A DNA stretch of 44,770 nucleotides, taken from positions 1 through 44,770 of IMG/VR virus record IMGVR_UViG_3300036795_000441; one strand, 5' to 3'. This document shows positions 12,920 to 18,891 of the stretch, in pieces. How positions within the stretch are numbered: position 1 is the stretch's first letter; each line of letters starts with the position of its first letter. The translations under genes were made by a program, and so were the position numbers. The notes under the pieces are model-generated. The model made no database searches and was not told the origin of the DNA. It saw nothing but the letters and a program-made list of their open reading frames with translations. Source of the stretch: a virus.

Positions 12920-13414
12920 GGACATAATATACTTGACTAACCAGTGAGAAATCGGTATTGTCAATTCATGGCATAAGATGTCGGGGCAAGTTACACAACT
13001 CCTCTCTGCTGCTTTCACAACCTTTGCGGGGTCGGGTGAAAAGCAGGCGGTTAAAGACAAACGATCTTCAGCCTCTCAGAACATCGAGAGGCTTAGGTTC
13101 TTAAGGCGCAAAACGCCTCAAGGTGCTACGGACGATTACCTTCTGGGGGTGCCACGGAAGTGATGCAGTGAAATTGGCTAGGCCATTCGTTTCAGCACAA
13201 GGTGTCGGAACGTTGTAACCCTGGCCGGACTAGTTGATGGCTCTCGATGCTCTGAGTTGGGGAAATTCTCAGAGCTTCCTCGTCAAACGGGTAGAGCCCC
13301 TCAACACAGGCAAGAGTACCGGAAAAACCAGTGGAAAACCCGGCAACTTTAATGGAATCAATATTTTAAAGTTCGTGGCAGGAGCCAAGCTGGTTACCCA
13401 AGTATGTTATGTCC
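12920..13414 (+). mobile_element. 495-bp MITE-like element with structured interior
   Basis: The left end GGACATAATATACTTG (12920-12935) is the inverted repeat of the right end CAAGTATGTTATGTCC (13399-13414), 15 of 16 bases complementary plus one G-T. It is flanked on both sides by AAAAGTTC (12912-12919 and 13415-13422), an exact 8-bp target duplication. No transposase-sized frame lies inside. Instead there are stems at 13009/13036, 13070/13086, 13100/13114, 13181/13222, 13233-13244/13293-13305, 13249/13268 and 13345/13366, most of them perfect over 5-10 bp. So it is either a non-autonomous transposon, a structured RNA whose closing helix mimics terminal repeats, or both. Confidence 0.65.
12933..12961 (+). 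promoter_or_regulatory. Sigma70-like promoter reading into the element
   Basis: TTGACT at 12933-12938, a 17-base spacer, and TATTGT at 12956-12961. Transcription would begin near 12968 and cross the structured interior. The -35 box overlaps the inner end of the left terminal repeat, a common arrangement in insertion sequences. Confidence 0.5.
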
Positions 13415-13419
13415 AAAAG

Positions 13420-13559
13420 TTCGCAGCGGCGGCGTGGAAGGACACGCCTGGTTATAGAGGTCTGACTCGGCAGCCGTAAACGCGGTTCACATACTGCTTA
13501 CTGACGTAGAGTCTCCAGCCGTAAACCCGGAGCCGGTGTCGAATCCGGCCCGCTGCGAA
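13420..13559 (+). ncRNA. tRNA-like folded RNA candidate
   Basis: TTCGCAGCGG (13420-13429) pairs perfectly over 10 bp with CCGCTGCGAA (13550-13559). Inside are GGCGTG-GAAGGA-CACGCC (13431-13448) near the 5' side and GCCGG-TGTCGAAT-CCGGC (13532-13549), which abuts the closing stem exactly as a T arm abuts an acceptor stem and has a T-loop-like sequence, though 8 bases rather than 7. The middle holds a direct repeat CAGCCGTAAAC-CGG (13471, 13516) and a GACTC/GAGTC pairing. No normal anticodon arm is recognised. It may be a tRNA- or tmRNA-like phage RNA. Confidence 0.4.
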
Positions 13560-13604
13560 AGATTTCAAGGGTTGGGCGGCGCAGGGGTGCGCGCGTCCCG
13601 GCGA

Positions 13605-13654
13605 TGCGGGCAGGAGCAGAGGTGGGCTGCAATCCAGCGCAGCTCCTGCCTGCA
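13605..13654 (+). other. Long nested hairpin upstream of the lysis genes
   Basis: GGCAGGAGC (13609-13617) pairs with GCTCCTGCC (13642-13650), extended outward to 13 bp with one G-T; a second stem GCTG-CAATC-CAGC (13626-13638) sits in its loop. It lies about 30 bases before the holin-like gene, so it may be a 5' leader structure or attenuator. Confidence 0.5.
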
Positions 13655-13686
13655 ACACTTTTCGGCTTGATTGCGCGAGGGCCCCA

Positions 13687-13995
13687 ATGGAGGCAACGAC
13701 CGAAAGAAAACGCGATTGGATCAGCATTCTGGGTCCGACGGCGTTGGGCCTGATCGTTTCGCTGGCGACCACGGCGGGCGGTGCGGCCTGGTACTTCGGC
13801 AATGTGAACAGCCGCCTGAATGCGCTTGAAGATCGCGTGAAGGTGCAGGAAAACACGACGGTGACGCAGCGGGACCTGACCCAGCGCGATACGCAGCAGC
13901 AGCTTTTCCAGCAGGAGTTGAACCTGCGGCTGAACCGGATGGACGACAAGCTCGATCAGGTGCTGGAAAACCAGGGACACCGAAGGAATCCGTAA
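13687..13995 (+). CDS. Holin-like membrane protein with coiled coil
   Basis: 102 residues from ATG 13687. One transmembrane span (about residues 16-39, GPTALGLIVSLATTAGGAAW), then a long heptad-rich region (VNSRLNALEDRVKVQENTTV...LRLNRMDDKLDQVLENQ) predicted to be coiled coil. Position 2 bases before an endolysin start (before a cassette inserted) suggests a holin or accessory lysis protein like BhlA/XhlA types; sequence alone does not prove it. The stop is at 13995 and the duplicated endolysin start follows at 13998. Confidence 0.55.
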   Translation: MEATTERKRDWISILGPTALGLIVSLATTAGGAAWYFGNVNSRLNALEDRVKVQENTTVTQRDLTQRDTQQQLFQQELNLRLNRMDDKLDQVLENQGHRRNP

Positions 13996-13996
13996 T

Positions 13997-14030
13997 CATG
14001 GCCACGCTGACCACCAAAGACGCCAGCCCG
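13997..14030 (+). repeat. 34-bp direct repeat, left copy
   Basis: CATGGCCACGCTGACCAC continuing to GACGCCAGCCCG, repeated at 14411-14444 with one mismatch. The copies bracket the 380-bp cassette carrying the 77-residue gene. Confidence 0.8.
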
Positions 14031-14141
14031 GTGTCTCAGGTTGTTTCCACGAAGCGACCTAAGCGAGTTCTTTTGCATCCGCAGTACGGCGGAGTGCGCA
14101 TGAAGCCGAAACCAACCCTTGAACAGTTAGATCGGAGATAG
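13998..14141 (+). pseudogene. Truncated endolysin start fused to 36 new codons
   Basis: The first 11 codons (MATLTTKDASP) are identical in protein to the endolysin start at 14412, then the frame continues into unrelated VSQVVSTKRPKRVLLHPQYG and ends at 14141 after 47 codons. It looks like a remnant made when a cassette inserted just after codon 11 and the endolysin start was duplicated. Whether it is translated is unknown; it would use the endolysin's original ribosome site. Confidence 0.5.
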
Positions 14142-14143
14142 TA

Positions 14144-14377
14144 ATGCATTACAAAAATGGACGCGCCGCGAAAAACGGAGACAAAGTTGTGCTTATACCG
14201 AGCTACGGGTCTCCAGTCGTCGGCATTTTGTATGACGCCACAGCCGGGAACGATTATTGCAATGGGAAAATCGCGCCGATTCTCCCGAATGACCCATGTC
14301 CGAACCTCAAAGAATGCTTGCATCTCGACGATGTTCTGGGTGCGCTGCCGACCGAAATCCCCGACACAACGGCCTAA
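14144..14377 (+). CDS. Small conserved phage protein (77 aa)
   Basis: 77 residues from ATG 14144 with GGAGA 9 bases upstream. HYKNGRAAKNGDKVVLIPSY, then SPVVGILYDATAGNDYCNGK and LKECLHLDDVLGAL, match a short protein seen in many phages ('YKNGR.AKNGDKVV....G...G.LYDATPGNDYCNG.IAP'). Probably a small beta-barrel; unknown function. It sits on a cassette bracketed by the duplicated endolysin start, so it is a later arrival in the lysis region. Confidence 0.75.
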   Translation: MHYKNGRAAKNGDKVVLIPSYGSPVVGILYDATAGNDYCNGKIAPILPNDPCPNLKECLHLDDVLGALPTEIPDTTA

Positions 14378-14410
14378 CCCCCAAAACCCCCGATTCGCAA
14401 AGGCAAATGA

Positions 14411-14444
14411 CATGGCCACGCTGACCACTAAAGACGCCAGCCCG
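14411..14444 (+). repeat. 34-bp direct repeat, right copy
   Basis: Start of the functional endolysin gene; see the left copy at 13997-14030. One base differs (T14429 vs C at the equivalent left position). Confidence 0.8.
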
Positions 14445-14945
14445 AACCTGCTGCGCTTTCTGGACCTGACGGCGTGGAGCGAAGGCACGTCCATCAGCCC
14501 GCTGACGAAGTGCGATGGCTATGACGTCATCGTGAGCGGGATCTATGGCGCGGCGGTGTTTGAGGACTTCAGCGATCATCCGTTTGCGAAGGGACGGGCG
14601 CCGCAGATTGTGCGCTCCAATCCGCTGCTGCGGTCGACGGCTTCCGGACGCTACCAGCTGATGCTGCACTGGTGGCTGGCCTACAAGGAAGAGTTGAAGC
14701 TGACGGACTTCTCGCCGCGGTCGCAGGACCTGGTGGCCGTGCAGCAGATCCGCGAGCGCAATGCGCTGAAGCTGATCGATGGCGGCAACTTTGCGCAGGC
14801 GATTACGGCGTGCTCGAACCTCTGGGCGAGCTTTCCCGGCAACAGCTATGGGCAGGCCGGCGGCCACACGATGGTGGCGCTGCTGGGGAGATTGCAGGGG
14901 ATCGTGGCGCCGGCGCCGTCGATGGCCGGAGTGGAGAGAGTCTGA
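14412..14945 (+). CDS. Endolysin, lambda R-like (GH104)
   Basis: 177 residues from ATG 14412. FLDLTAWSEGTS with the catalytic Glu24 in WSEG, then GYDVIVSGI, FEDFSDHPF, TASGRYQLMLHWW, LTDFSPRSQDLVAVQQIRER, CSNLWASFPGNSYGQ: a near point-by-point match to the lambda R lytic transglycosylase. It cleaves the glycan strands of peptidoglycan without water, forming anhydro-sugars, to burst the cell. Lacks a signal peptide, so it needs the holin. Length close to lambda R (158) with an N-terminal extension. Confidence 0.9.
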   Translation: MATLTTKDASPNLLRFLDLTAWSEGTSISPLTKCDGYDVIVSGIYGAAVFEDFSDHPFAKGRAPQIVRSNPLLRSTASGRYQLMLHWWLAYKEELKLTDFSPRSQDLVAVQQIRERNALKLIDGGNFAQAITACSNLWASFPGNSYGQAGGHTMVALLGRLQGIVAPAPSMAGVERV

Positions 14946-14947
14946 GC

Positions 14948-15016
14948 ATGTTCTTCATTTTCTATGTGGCGCGCTGGTTCATTACATGGAGTGGATATGC
15001 GTCGGCCAAGTCTTAG
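14948..15016 (+). CDS. Tiny hydrophobic peptide (22 aa)
   Basis: ATG 14948 lies 8 bases after GGAGAG, 2 bases after the endolysin stop, and encodes MFFIFYVARWFITWSGYASA plus two residues. Too short for family recognition; hydrophobic enough to be a membrane peptide in a lysis cluster. It may be only a chance frame. Confidence 0.25.
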   Translation: MFFIFYVARWFITWSGYASAKS

Positions 15017-15049
15017 TCGGTTCGCGTGGTTGCTGGTGAGGTTATTTCA

Positions 15050-15613
15050 GTGAAGCGAATCGTTCTCTGCGTTGGTGTGCTGCTGTTTCTCGCCGCAGGC
15101 GTTCTGCCCGTCATGGCAAATGACCAGCCGGGAAGCCTGGTGGTGCAGGGCGAGTATATGACCACGACGGGCTGCCTCGCCTTCCTGAACGATGCGAAGA
15201 CGCTGAGGACGGAAGGGCTGTGCAGTTTCTCGGTGATTGCTGAAGGCGTGAAGCTGACGGACCTGGAGTGCCACTCCAAACTGAGCGGCTATATCGGCTC
15301 AGCCATCCTCGACACCATTGTCGACTGCACCTACAGCCCGATCAGAAAGCTGAGCAAAGATCCAAAAACGCCGGACCTAAAGGACGGGGAGACTCTGTTT
15401 CCCGAGCTGAGCCTTGGCCCGGATGGATGTCTCGCCCAAGTGAACAATCCAGGCAACATGGACGTCCTGGGCAAATGCGGATTCAATGTGGTGCTGCTCT
15501 CCCTGGCCGTGCCGAATATCACCTGCAGTGTAAAGGTCGGCGGCGGGAATACGACGGTGGCGTGCAGTTATCCCCCGGTGGATCCTGCGGCGAAGGTGAA
15601 GAAGGACAAATGA
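15050..15613 (+). CDS. Secreted Cys-containing protein
   Basis: 187 residues from GTG 15050 (GAGG upstream). A typical signal peptide (KRIVLCVGVLLFLAAGVLPVM, cleavage likely after ...VMA) precedes a mature part with paired Cys residues (about 46, 61, 75, 96 and later 132, 147, 159, 168), suggesting disulphide-bonded halves. Two similar blocks ('GCLA..N.....L...G.C.F.V') recur at residues about 46-62 and 132-148, implying an internal repeat. Located in the lysis region, it might act in the periplasm. No family recognised. Confidence 0.6.
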   Translation: MKRIVLCVGVLLFLAAGVLPVMANDQPGSLVVQGEYMTTTGCLAFLNDAKTLRTEGLCSFSVIAEGVKLTDLECHSKLSGYIGSAILDTIVDCTYSPIRKLSKDPKTPDLKDGETLFPELSLGPDGCLAQVNNPGNMDVLGKCGFNVVLLSLAVPNITCSVKVGGGNTTVACSYPPVDPAAKVKKDK

Positions 15614-15822
15614 AACTGTATCTCTATCGCACGGAGCGAAACTATCACGGGACGCAGCAACGCGGCGAGTTTTCGAACGGGCAGACGGTTACAGGTCCAA
15701 AACTGAGATTCCTAAAACTGCGCCGTGACACTCCCGGCGTAAGCTGGCGAGTCATTTTCTATCGTCCCAGCGGTGCATGCATATTTCTCGACATCCTCAG
15801 CAAGTTGAGGAGTCCGAGCTAA
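15610..15822 (+). CDS. Hypothetical lysis-region protein (70 aa)
   Basis: 70 residues starting at the ATGA overlap. Beta-rich: KLYLYRTERNYHGTQQRGEF, KLRFLKLRRDTPG, WRVIFYRPSGACIFLDIL. It ends directly at the next GTG start (no gap). No family recognised. Slightly lower GC than neighbouring structural genes. Confidence 0.45.
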   Translation: MKLYLYRTERNYHGTQQRGEFSNGQTVTGPKLRFLKLRRDTPGVSWRVIFYRPSGACIFLDILSKLRSPS

Positions 15823-16038
15823 GTGGACACGCGGTTTATCCAATGCCTGGCGACTTCCATTCTGTTCTTCGGATGTGTCTGCGTTGGGGCTGCCGACAAA
15901 TACAACTGGCGCGATCTGGCCAACGCGGGCAATACCGTGATCGGCGTGGGTGCGGGGATTCTGACCGGCCAGAAGTTGGCCAGCTATACGAGCAAAGATG
16001 GATCGGAATTGAACATCAACCCGATCCCAAAAGTGTGA
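15823..16038 (+). CDS. Small exported protein (71 aa)
   Basis: 71 residues from GTG 15823. A signal-peptide-like N-terminus (FIQCLATSILFFGCVCVGAA, cut after GAA) leaves a 47-residue mature part rich in Asn, Gly and Thr (NAGNTVIGVGAGILTGQKLA). A Cys within the hydrophobic region could also be a lipobox (VCVGAA is not typical). In this lysis cluster an outer-membrane spanin-like role is conceivable but unsupported. Confidence 0.45.
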   Translation: MDTRFIQCLATSILFFGCVCVGAADKYNWRDLANAGNTVIGVGAGILTGQKLASYTSKDGSELNINPIPKV

Positions 16039-16064
16039 CGGGCGAAAGCCCGAAGGAGAACAAA

Positions 16065-16475
16065 ATGGCGAACAAAGTGGAGACGTTTTTCGAGCAGCTG
16101 GTAGCGAAAGTAAAATCGACGTTCAAGAAATCGCCCGCGATTGCCGTGCTGATTTCGAGCGTGGTGAACTATCTGGCTCCGTTTGTGGAAGAGCTGGACA
16201 CGCTGGTGCTGCCGGAGGTTGCGCCCATCCTGAACCCGATCATCGACAAGATCAAGACGGGCCTGGCGGCGCTGTCGCTCACGATCACCGACTCGAGCGC
16301 TGCAGGCAAGGCGAATGTGGTTTCCATCCTGAACTCGATCAACAGCAACGTGGCTTCGCTGGAATCCGCAGCGCAGATCAAGGATCCGGCCACGCAGCAG
16401 AAGCTCGCCAGCATCGTGCAACTGATCACCGGCGAAGCGACGGCGATTCAGTCACAGCTCGCTCTGGGCTCGTAG
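16065..16475 (+). CDS. Phage amphipathic helical protein
   Basis: 136 residues from ATG 16065 with an AAGGAG site 7 bases upstream; a GGGC-GAAA-GCCC tetraloop hairpin (16040-16051) lies just before that. FFEQLVAKVKSTFKKSPAIA then VLISSVVNYLAPFVEELDTL, LPEVAPILNPIIDKIKTGLA and a helical end. Small phage proteins with this 'K.FP.i..v...i.....P...' pattern occur near lysis genes and have no known function; the central segment could associate with membrane. Confidence 0.55.
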   Translation: MANKVETFFEQLVAKVKSTFKKSPAIAVLISSVVNYLAPFVEELDTLVLPEVAPILNPIIDKIKTGLAALSLTITDSSAAGKANVVSILNSINSNVASLESAAQIKDPATQQKLASIVQLITGEATAIQSQLALGS

Positions 16476-16496
16476 ACGACCTTTTGAGCCCAGCCA

Positions 16497-17108
16497 ATGA
16501 CTTCACCCCTATCGAAGCGCGAAGATCAGATCGTCGAGCTGGTCAAGCGGGGTCATCAAAACTCTTCGATTGCCGCGACACTTGATATCTCGATCGAGAC
16601 GGTCAAGCGTCATCTTTCCAACATCTTCGAAAAGATGGATGTTGGGAACCGAGTGGAACTCGCAGCCAAAAACAATATCAACCTCAGCGTCGCCGTGGCT
16701 GCCTTTGAGCAAATCAGTTCGCTGACGGCTCTCGGCGCGCGGCCTGTGCGGTGGTACCGGCCGAACGAGCGAAAACCGGTTGCCAACGTTTCGGTGCGTT
16801 TGCTGGTGCGCACCCATGACGACGGAGCGATTCACGAGGTTGAATCGGTTTACGGAAACGGCAAATTCTCGGTTCGCCTGGGCGATGAATATAGAGAAGT
16901 GTGCGGCAACGTGCTCGCGTGGACGAGCGCGCTGATTGCAGATAACGCGATCAAGCCGGGACGGCGTTTGCTTCCAGAGGCGTCGCGTGAACAGGTTCGC
17001 GCGGTGCTGAAGCGGTGCAAGGGGAATAAGTTTCAGACGGCGCAGGCGCTGGGCGTTTCACGCAGCACGCTCTATCAATGGCTGGGCCAGATGGAGGCTT
17101 CCGAATGA
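16497..17108 (+). CDS. Dual-HTH regulator (LuxR-type + Fis-type)
   Basis: 203 residues. Residues 4-62 are a complete LuxR/GerE helix-turn-helix (LSKREDQIVELVKRGHQNSS, ATLDISIETVKRHLSNIF, EKMDVGNRVELA). Residues about 168-200 form a Fis/HTH_8-type motif (REQVRAVLKRCKGNKFQTAQ, then GVSRSTLYQWLGQM). The middle has a short beta domain. Two different DNA-binding folds in one protein are unusual; it could bridge two sites. Lying between lysis and packaging genes, it may switch on late transcription or be a lysogeny-expressed regulator. Overlaps the next gene by ATGA. Confidence 0.75.
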   Translation: MTSPLSKREDQIVELVKRGHQNSSIAATLDISIETVKRHLSNIFEKMDVGNRVELAAKNNINLSVAVAAFEQISSLTALGARPVRWYRPNERKPVANVSVRLLVRTHDDGAIHEVESVYGNGKFSVRLGDEYREVCGNVLAWTSALIADNAIKPGRRLLPEASREQVRAVLKRCKGNKFQTAQALGVSRSTLYQWLGQMEASE

Positions 17109-17752
17109 ATCGTGCTATCCAGATCGCGAAGTTGATCGTGCTGCTGACTGCGGCTGCGTTTCTGCTGGCTGGAACGCTGCTTGCGCTGCAGGCGCGCGAG
17201 TTGATGGACGATGCGGTCAACGGGTGGGATGCGATCGCTCAGCATGCGGTGGCGATTGAGCAGGACGCCGACGACACGGTGAACGATGCGCACACGGCGG
17301 TGCGATTGACGCCGAAGCTGATCGACGATGCAAGGCTTTCGTTCAAGAACCTTAACAGCGCGGCGCTGGATGAGCGTTTCTATTTTGGGACGCAGGTGCC
17401 GGCGACGATGAGCCGTGTGGATGCGGTGATCGATCAATCGCAAACCATGCTGGCAGCGTATACGCGGACGGCGGACACACTGAGCGTTGCGGCCACTGGG
17501 CTGCTGCCGGTGGAGACGAATGTGGCGAAGGTCCTGACCGACAGCGATGTTGTGATTGCCGATCCGAAGATTCCGGCGCTGCTGGCGCATGCGGATGAGG
17601 CCATGGCGACGACGGCGGACACGGCCAAGCATGTGGATGCGACCAGCGCGGATGTTCAGAAAGCGGTGCACACGTATCTGCATCCATCGTGGGCGTCGCG
17701 AGTGACGAACTGGGTGGTGACGGCAGGACGAGCGCTGGGAAGCTGGCTCTGA
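17105..17752 (+). CDS. Membrane-anchored coiled-coil protein
   Basis: 215 residues from ATG 17105. One N-terminal membrane span (residues 6-31, QIAKLIVLLTAAAFLLAGTL) followed by about 150 residues of Ala/Thr/Asp/Val-rich helix (ADDTVNDAHTAVRLTPKLID, NVAKVLTDSDVVIADPKIPA) and an amphipathic end (RVTNWVVTAGRALGSWL). This pattern is familiar in unnamed phage proteins near the terminase; function unknown. Alternatives: lysis accessory or entry-exclusion factor at the inner membrane. Confidence 0.55.
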   Translation: MNRAIQIAKLIVLLTAAAFLLAGTLLALQARELMDDAVNGWDAIAQHAVAIEQDADDTVNDAHTAVRLTPKLIDDARLSFKNLNSAALDERFYFGTQVPATMSRVDAVIDQSQTMLAAYTRTADTLSVAATGLLPVETNVAKVLTDSDVVIADPKIPALLAHADEAMATTADTAKHVDATSADVQKAVHTYLHPSWASRVTNWVVTAGRALGSWL

Positions 17753-17808
17753 GATTGGCGTGGTGCGCGTTTCTGATAGAGCGCGGAAGAGAACGACGGA
17801 GATCTGAG

Positions 17809-18234
17809 TTGCCGAAGCAGATATGCAAAGGGCGTCCAGGATGCCCTGGTCTGGTTGACAGTGGAGTATGCGAAGAGTGTCGCGAGCTGGGATATGCGAA
17901 GGAGAATCGGCCGAACGCAGCGGCGCGTGGCTTCGATGGGACGTGGGCGAAGTATAGCCGGGGAAGGCTGAAGCAGCATCCGCTGTGCGAGGGGTTGCGC
18001 GTGGAGATTGGTGGCGCGATCGTCATCAATACTCATCCGGGAAGGAAGGTTGCCGCGGTTGCTACGGACCATATCCTGCCGCATGAGGGCCAAGCTGATC
18101 CGCTGTTCTGGGACCCGGAGAATCATCAGTCTGCATGCAAGAGCTGCCACAGTGTGAAGACGGCGAAAGAGGACGGCGGGTTCGGCAGAAAGAATGCGCG
18201 CACGCAAAGAGCGACGAGTTTGAGCGCGCGCTGA
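17809..18234 (+). CDS. HNH endonuclease
   Basis: 141 residues from TTG 17809, chosen because GGAG sits 7 bases upstream and homologues begin MPK..C. The N-terminal CKGRPGCPGLVDSGVCEEC looks like a zinc site; the core has ATDHILPHEG, LFWDPENHQSACKSCHSVKT, the His-Asn-His metal fold with the C..C pair. Placed just before the terminase genes, as in HK97-type cos phages, where the HNH protein assists the terminase in cutting cos. Position and motif agree. Confidence 0.9.
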   Translation: MPKQICKGRPGCPGLVDSGVCEECRELGYAKENRPNAAARGFDGTWAKYSRGRLKQHPLCEGLRVEIGGAIVINTHPGRKVAAVATDHILPHEGQADPLFWDPENHQSACKSCHSVKTAKEDGGFGRKNARTQRATSLSAR

Positions 18235-18456
18235 GCTGCATGGTACGACCGGGGCGGGGGTAAATCTCCAGGGCTTTCAAACCTTAGACCGTACCCGAAC
18301 GGTGTTGGTGTTTCCCCAAAATTCAGGTTTTTGGGAAGGAAAACAGGAAATCTGGGGGGTCGCGCGAAGGGGTCCCGGTAGCAGCCGAGGGCTGGAGGGC
18401 CCGTTCTCGCGCGAGGGCGAGGCCTTCCCTTGGGGCGCAGAAACGAGAAGCGAATT
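18235..18456. other. Probable cos/packaging region between HNH and terS
   Basis: No gene in 222 bases. It is G-rich and contains a hairpin CCCAAAA-TTCAGGT-TTTTGGG near 18318-18338 and a palindrome CTCGCGCGAG near 18405-18414. In HK97-like phages the cohesive-end site usually lies here; an exact cut position cannot be read from one sequence. Confidence 0.45.
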
Positions 18457-18891
18457 ATGGGGAGACCGCCAAAGCCGAAGGCCGTGCTGGAGATGACCGG
18501 CGCCGGGCGGAAGAACCCCGCGCGTCTGAAAGCGCGTGAAAACGAGCCGGAGCCGACCGGACCCATCGGGCTGCCGCCGGCGCACTGGAAGAAGCCGTGC
18601 AGCATCATGCCGGGCGCGCGGGAGGCGATCTGGGCGGAATATGTGGCCGAGGCGCTGCCTGGCGTGCTGGGCAACAGCGATCGCAAGCTGCTCGAGATGA
18701 TCTGCGAGCTGACCCTCGACGCGCGGCACTTCTGGAGCGGCCAGGCGCGTGCGCGGGCGGAGCTGGCGAAGCTGCTGCCGAAGCTGGGGATGACGCCGGT
18801 CGATCGAGCACGGGTGACAGTGCACAAGCCGAGCGGGCCGGCGATGGGCAGCAAGCTGGCGATGTTTCAGGGACGTAAGAAGGCTGGATGA
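18457..18891 (+). CDS. terS: Terminase small subunit, P27 family
   Basis: 144 residues from ATG 18457. GRPPKPKAVLEMTGAGRKNP with EPEPTGPIGLPP, and a helical core (SDRKLLEMICELTLDARHFW), follow the P27-type small terminase pattern ('RP.KPTALL...G...NP...'). The protein recognises packaging sites on phage DNA and positions the large subunit. An alternate ATG at 18430 would add nine residues. Overlaps the large-subunit start by ATGA. Confidence 0.88.
   Translation: MGRPPKPKAVLEMTGAGRKNPARLKARENEPEPTGPIGLPPAHWKKPCSIMPGAREAIWAEYVAEALPGVLGNSDRKLLEMICELTLDARHFWSGQARARAELAKLLPKLGMTPVDRARVTVHKPSGPAMGSKLAMFQGRKKAG

Noticed and set aside
12978-13163. 61-codon ORF in the non-coding region
   Set aside because: It reads through the RNA stems at 13009-13122, has no ribosome site and no family; composition fits chance.
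13234-13479. 81-codon ORF spanning the element's right end
   Set aside because: Begins inside the element and crosses its terminal repeat and target duplication, so it could not predate insertion; no domain.
13420-13559. Standard tRNA gene
   Set aside because: The T loop is 8 bases, no 5-bp/7-base anticodon arm is found, and the length (about 140) is too long even for tRNA-Sec.
12763-13686. Group I or group II self-splicing intron
   Set aside because: No interrupted exon, no domain V-like or P7-like core that I can identify, and the 8-bp duplication fits transposition better.
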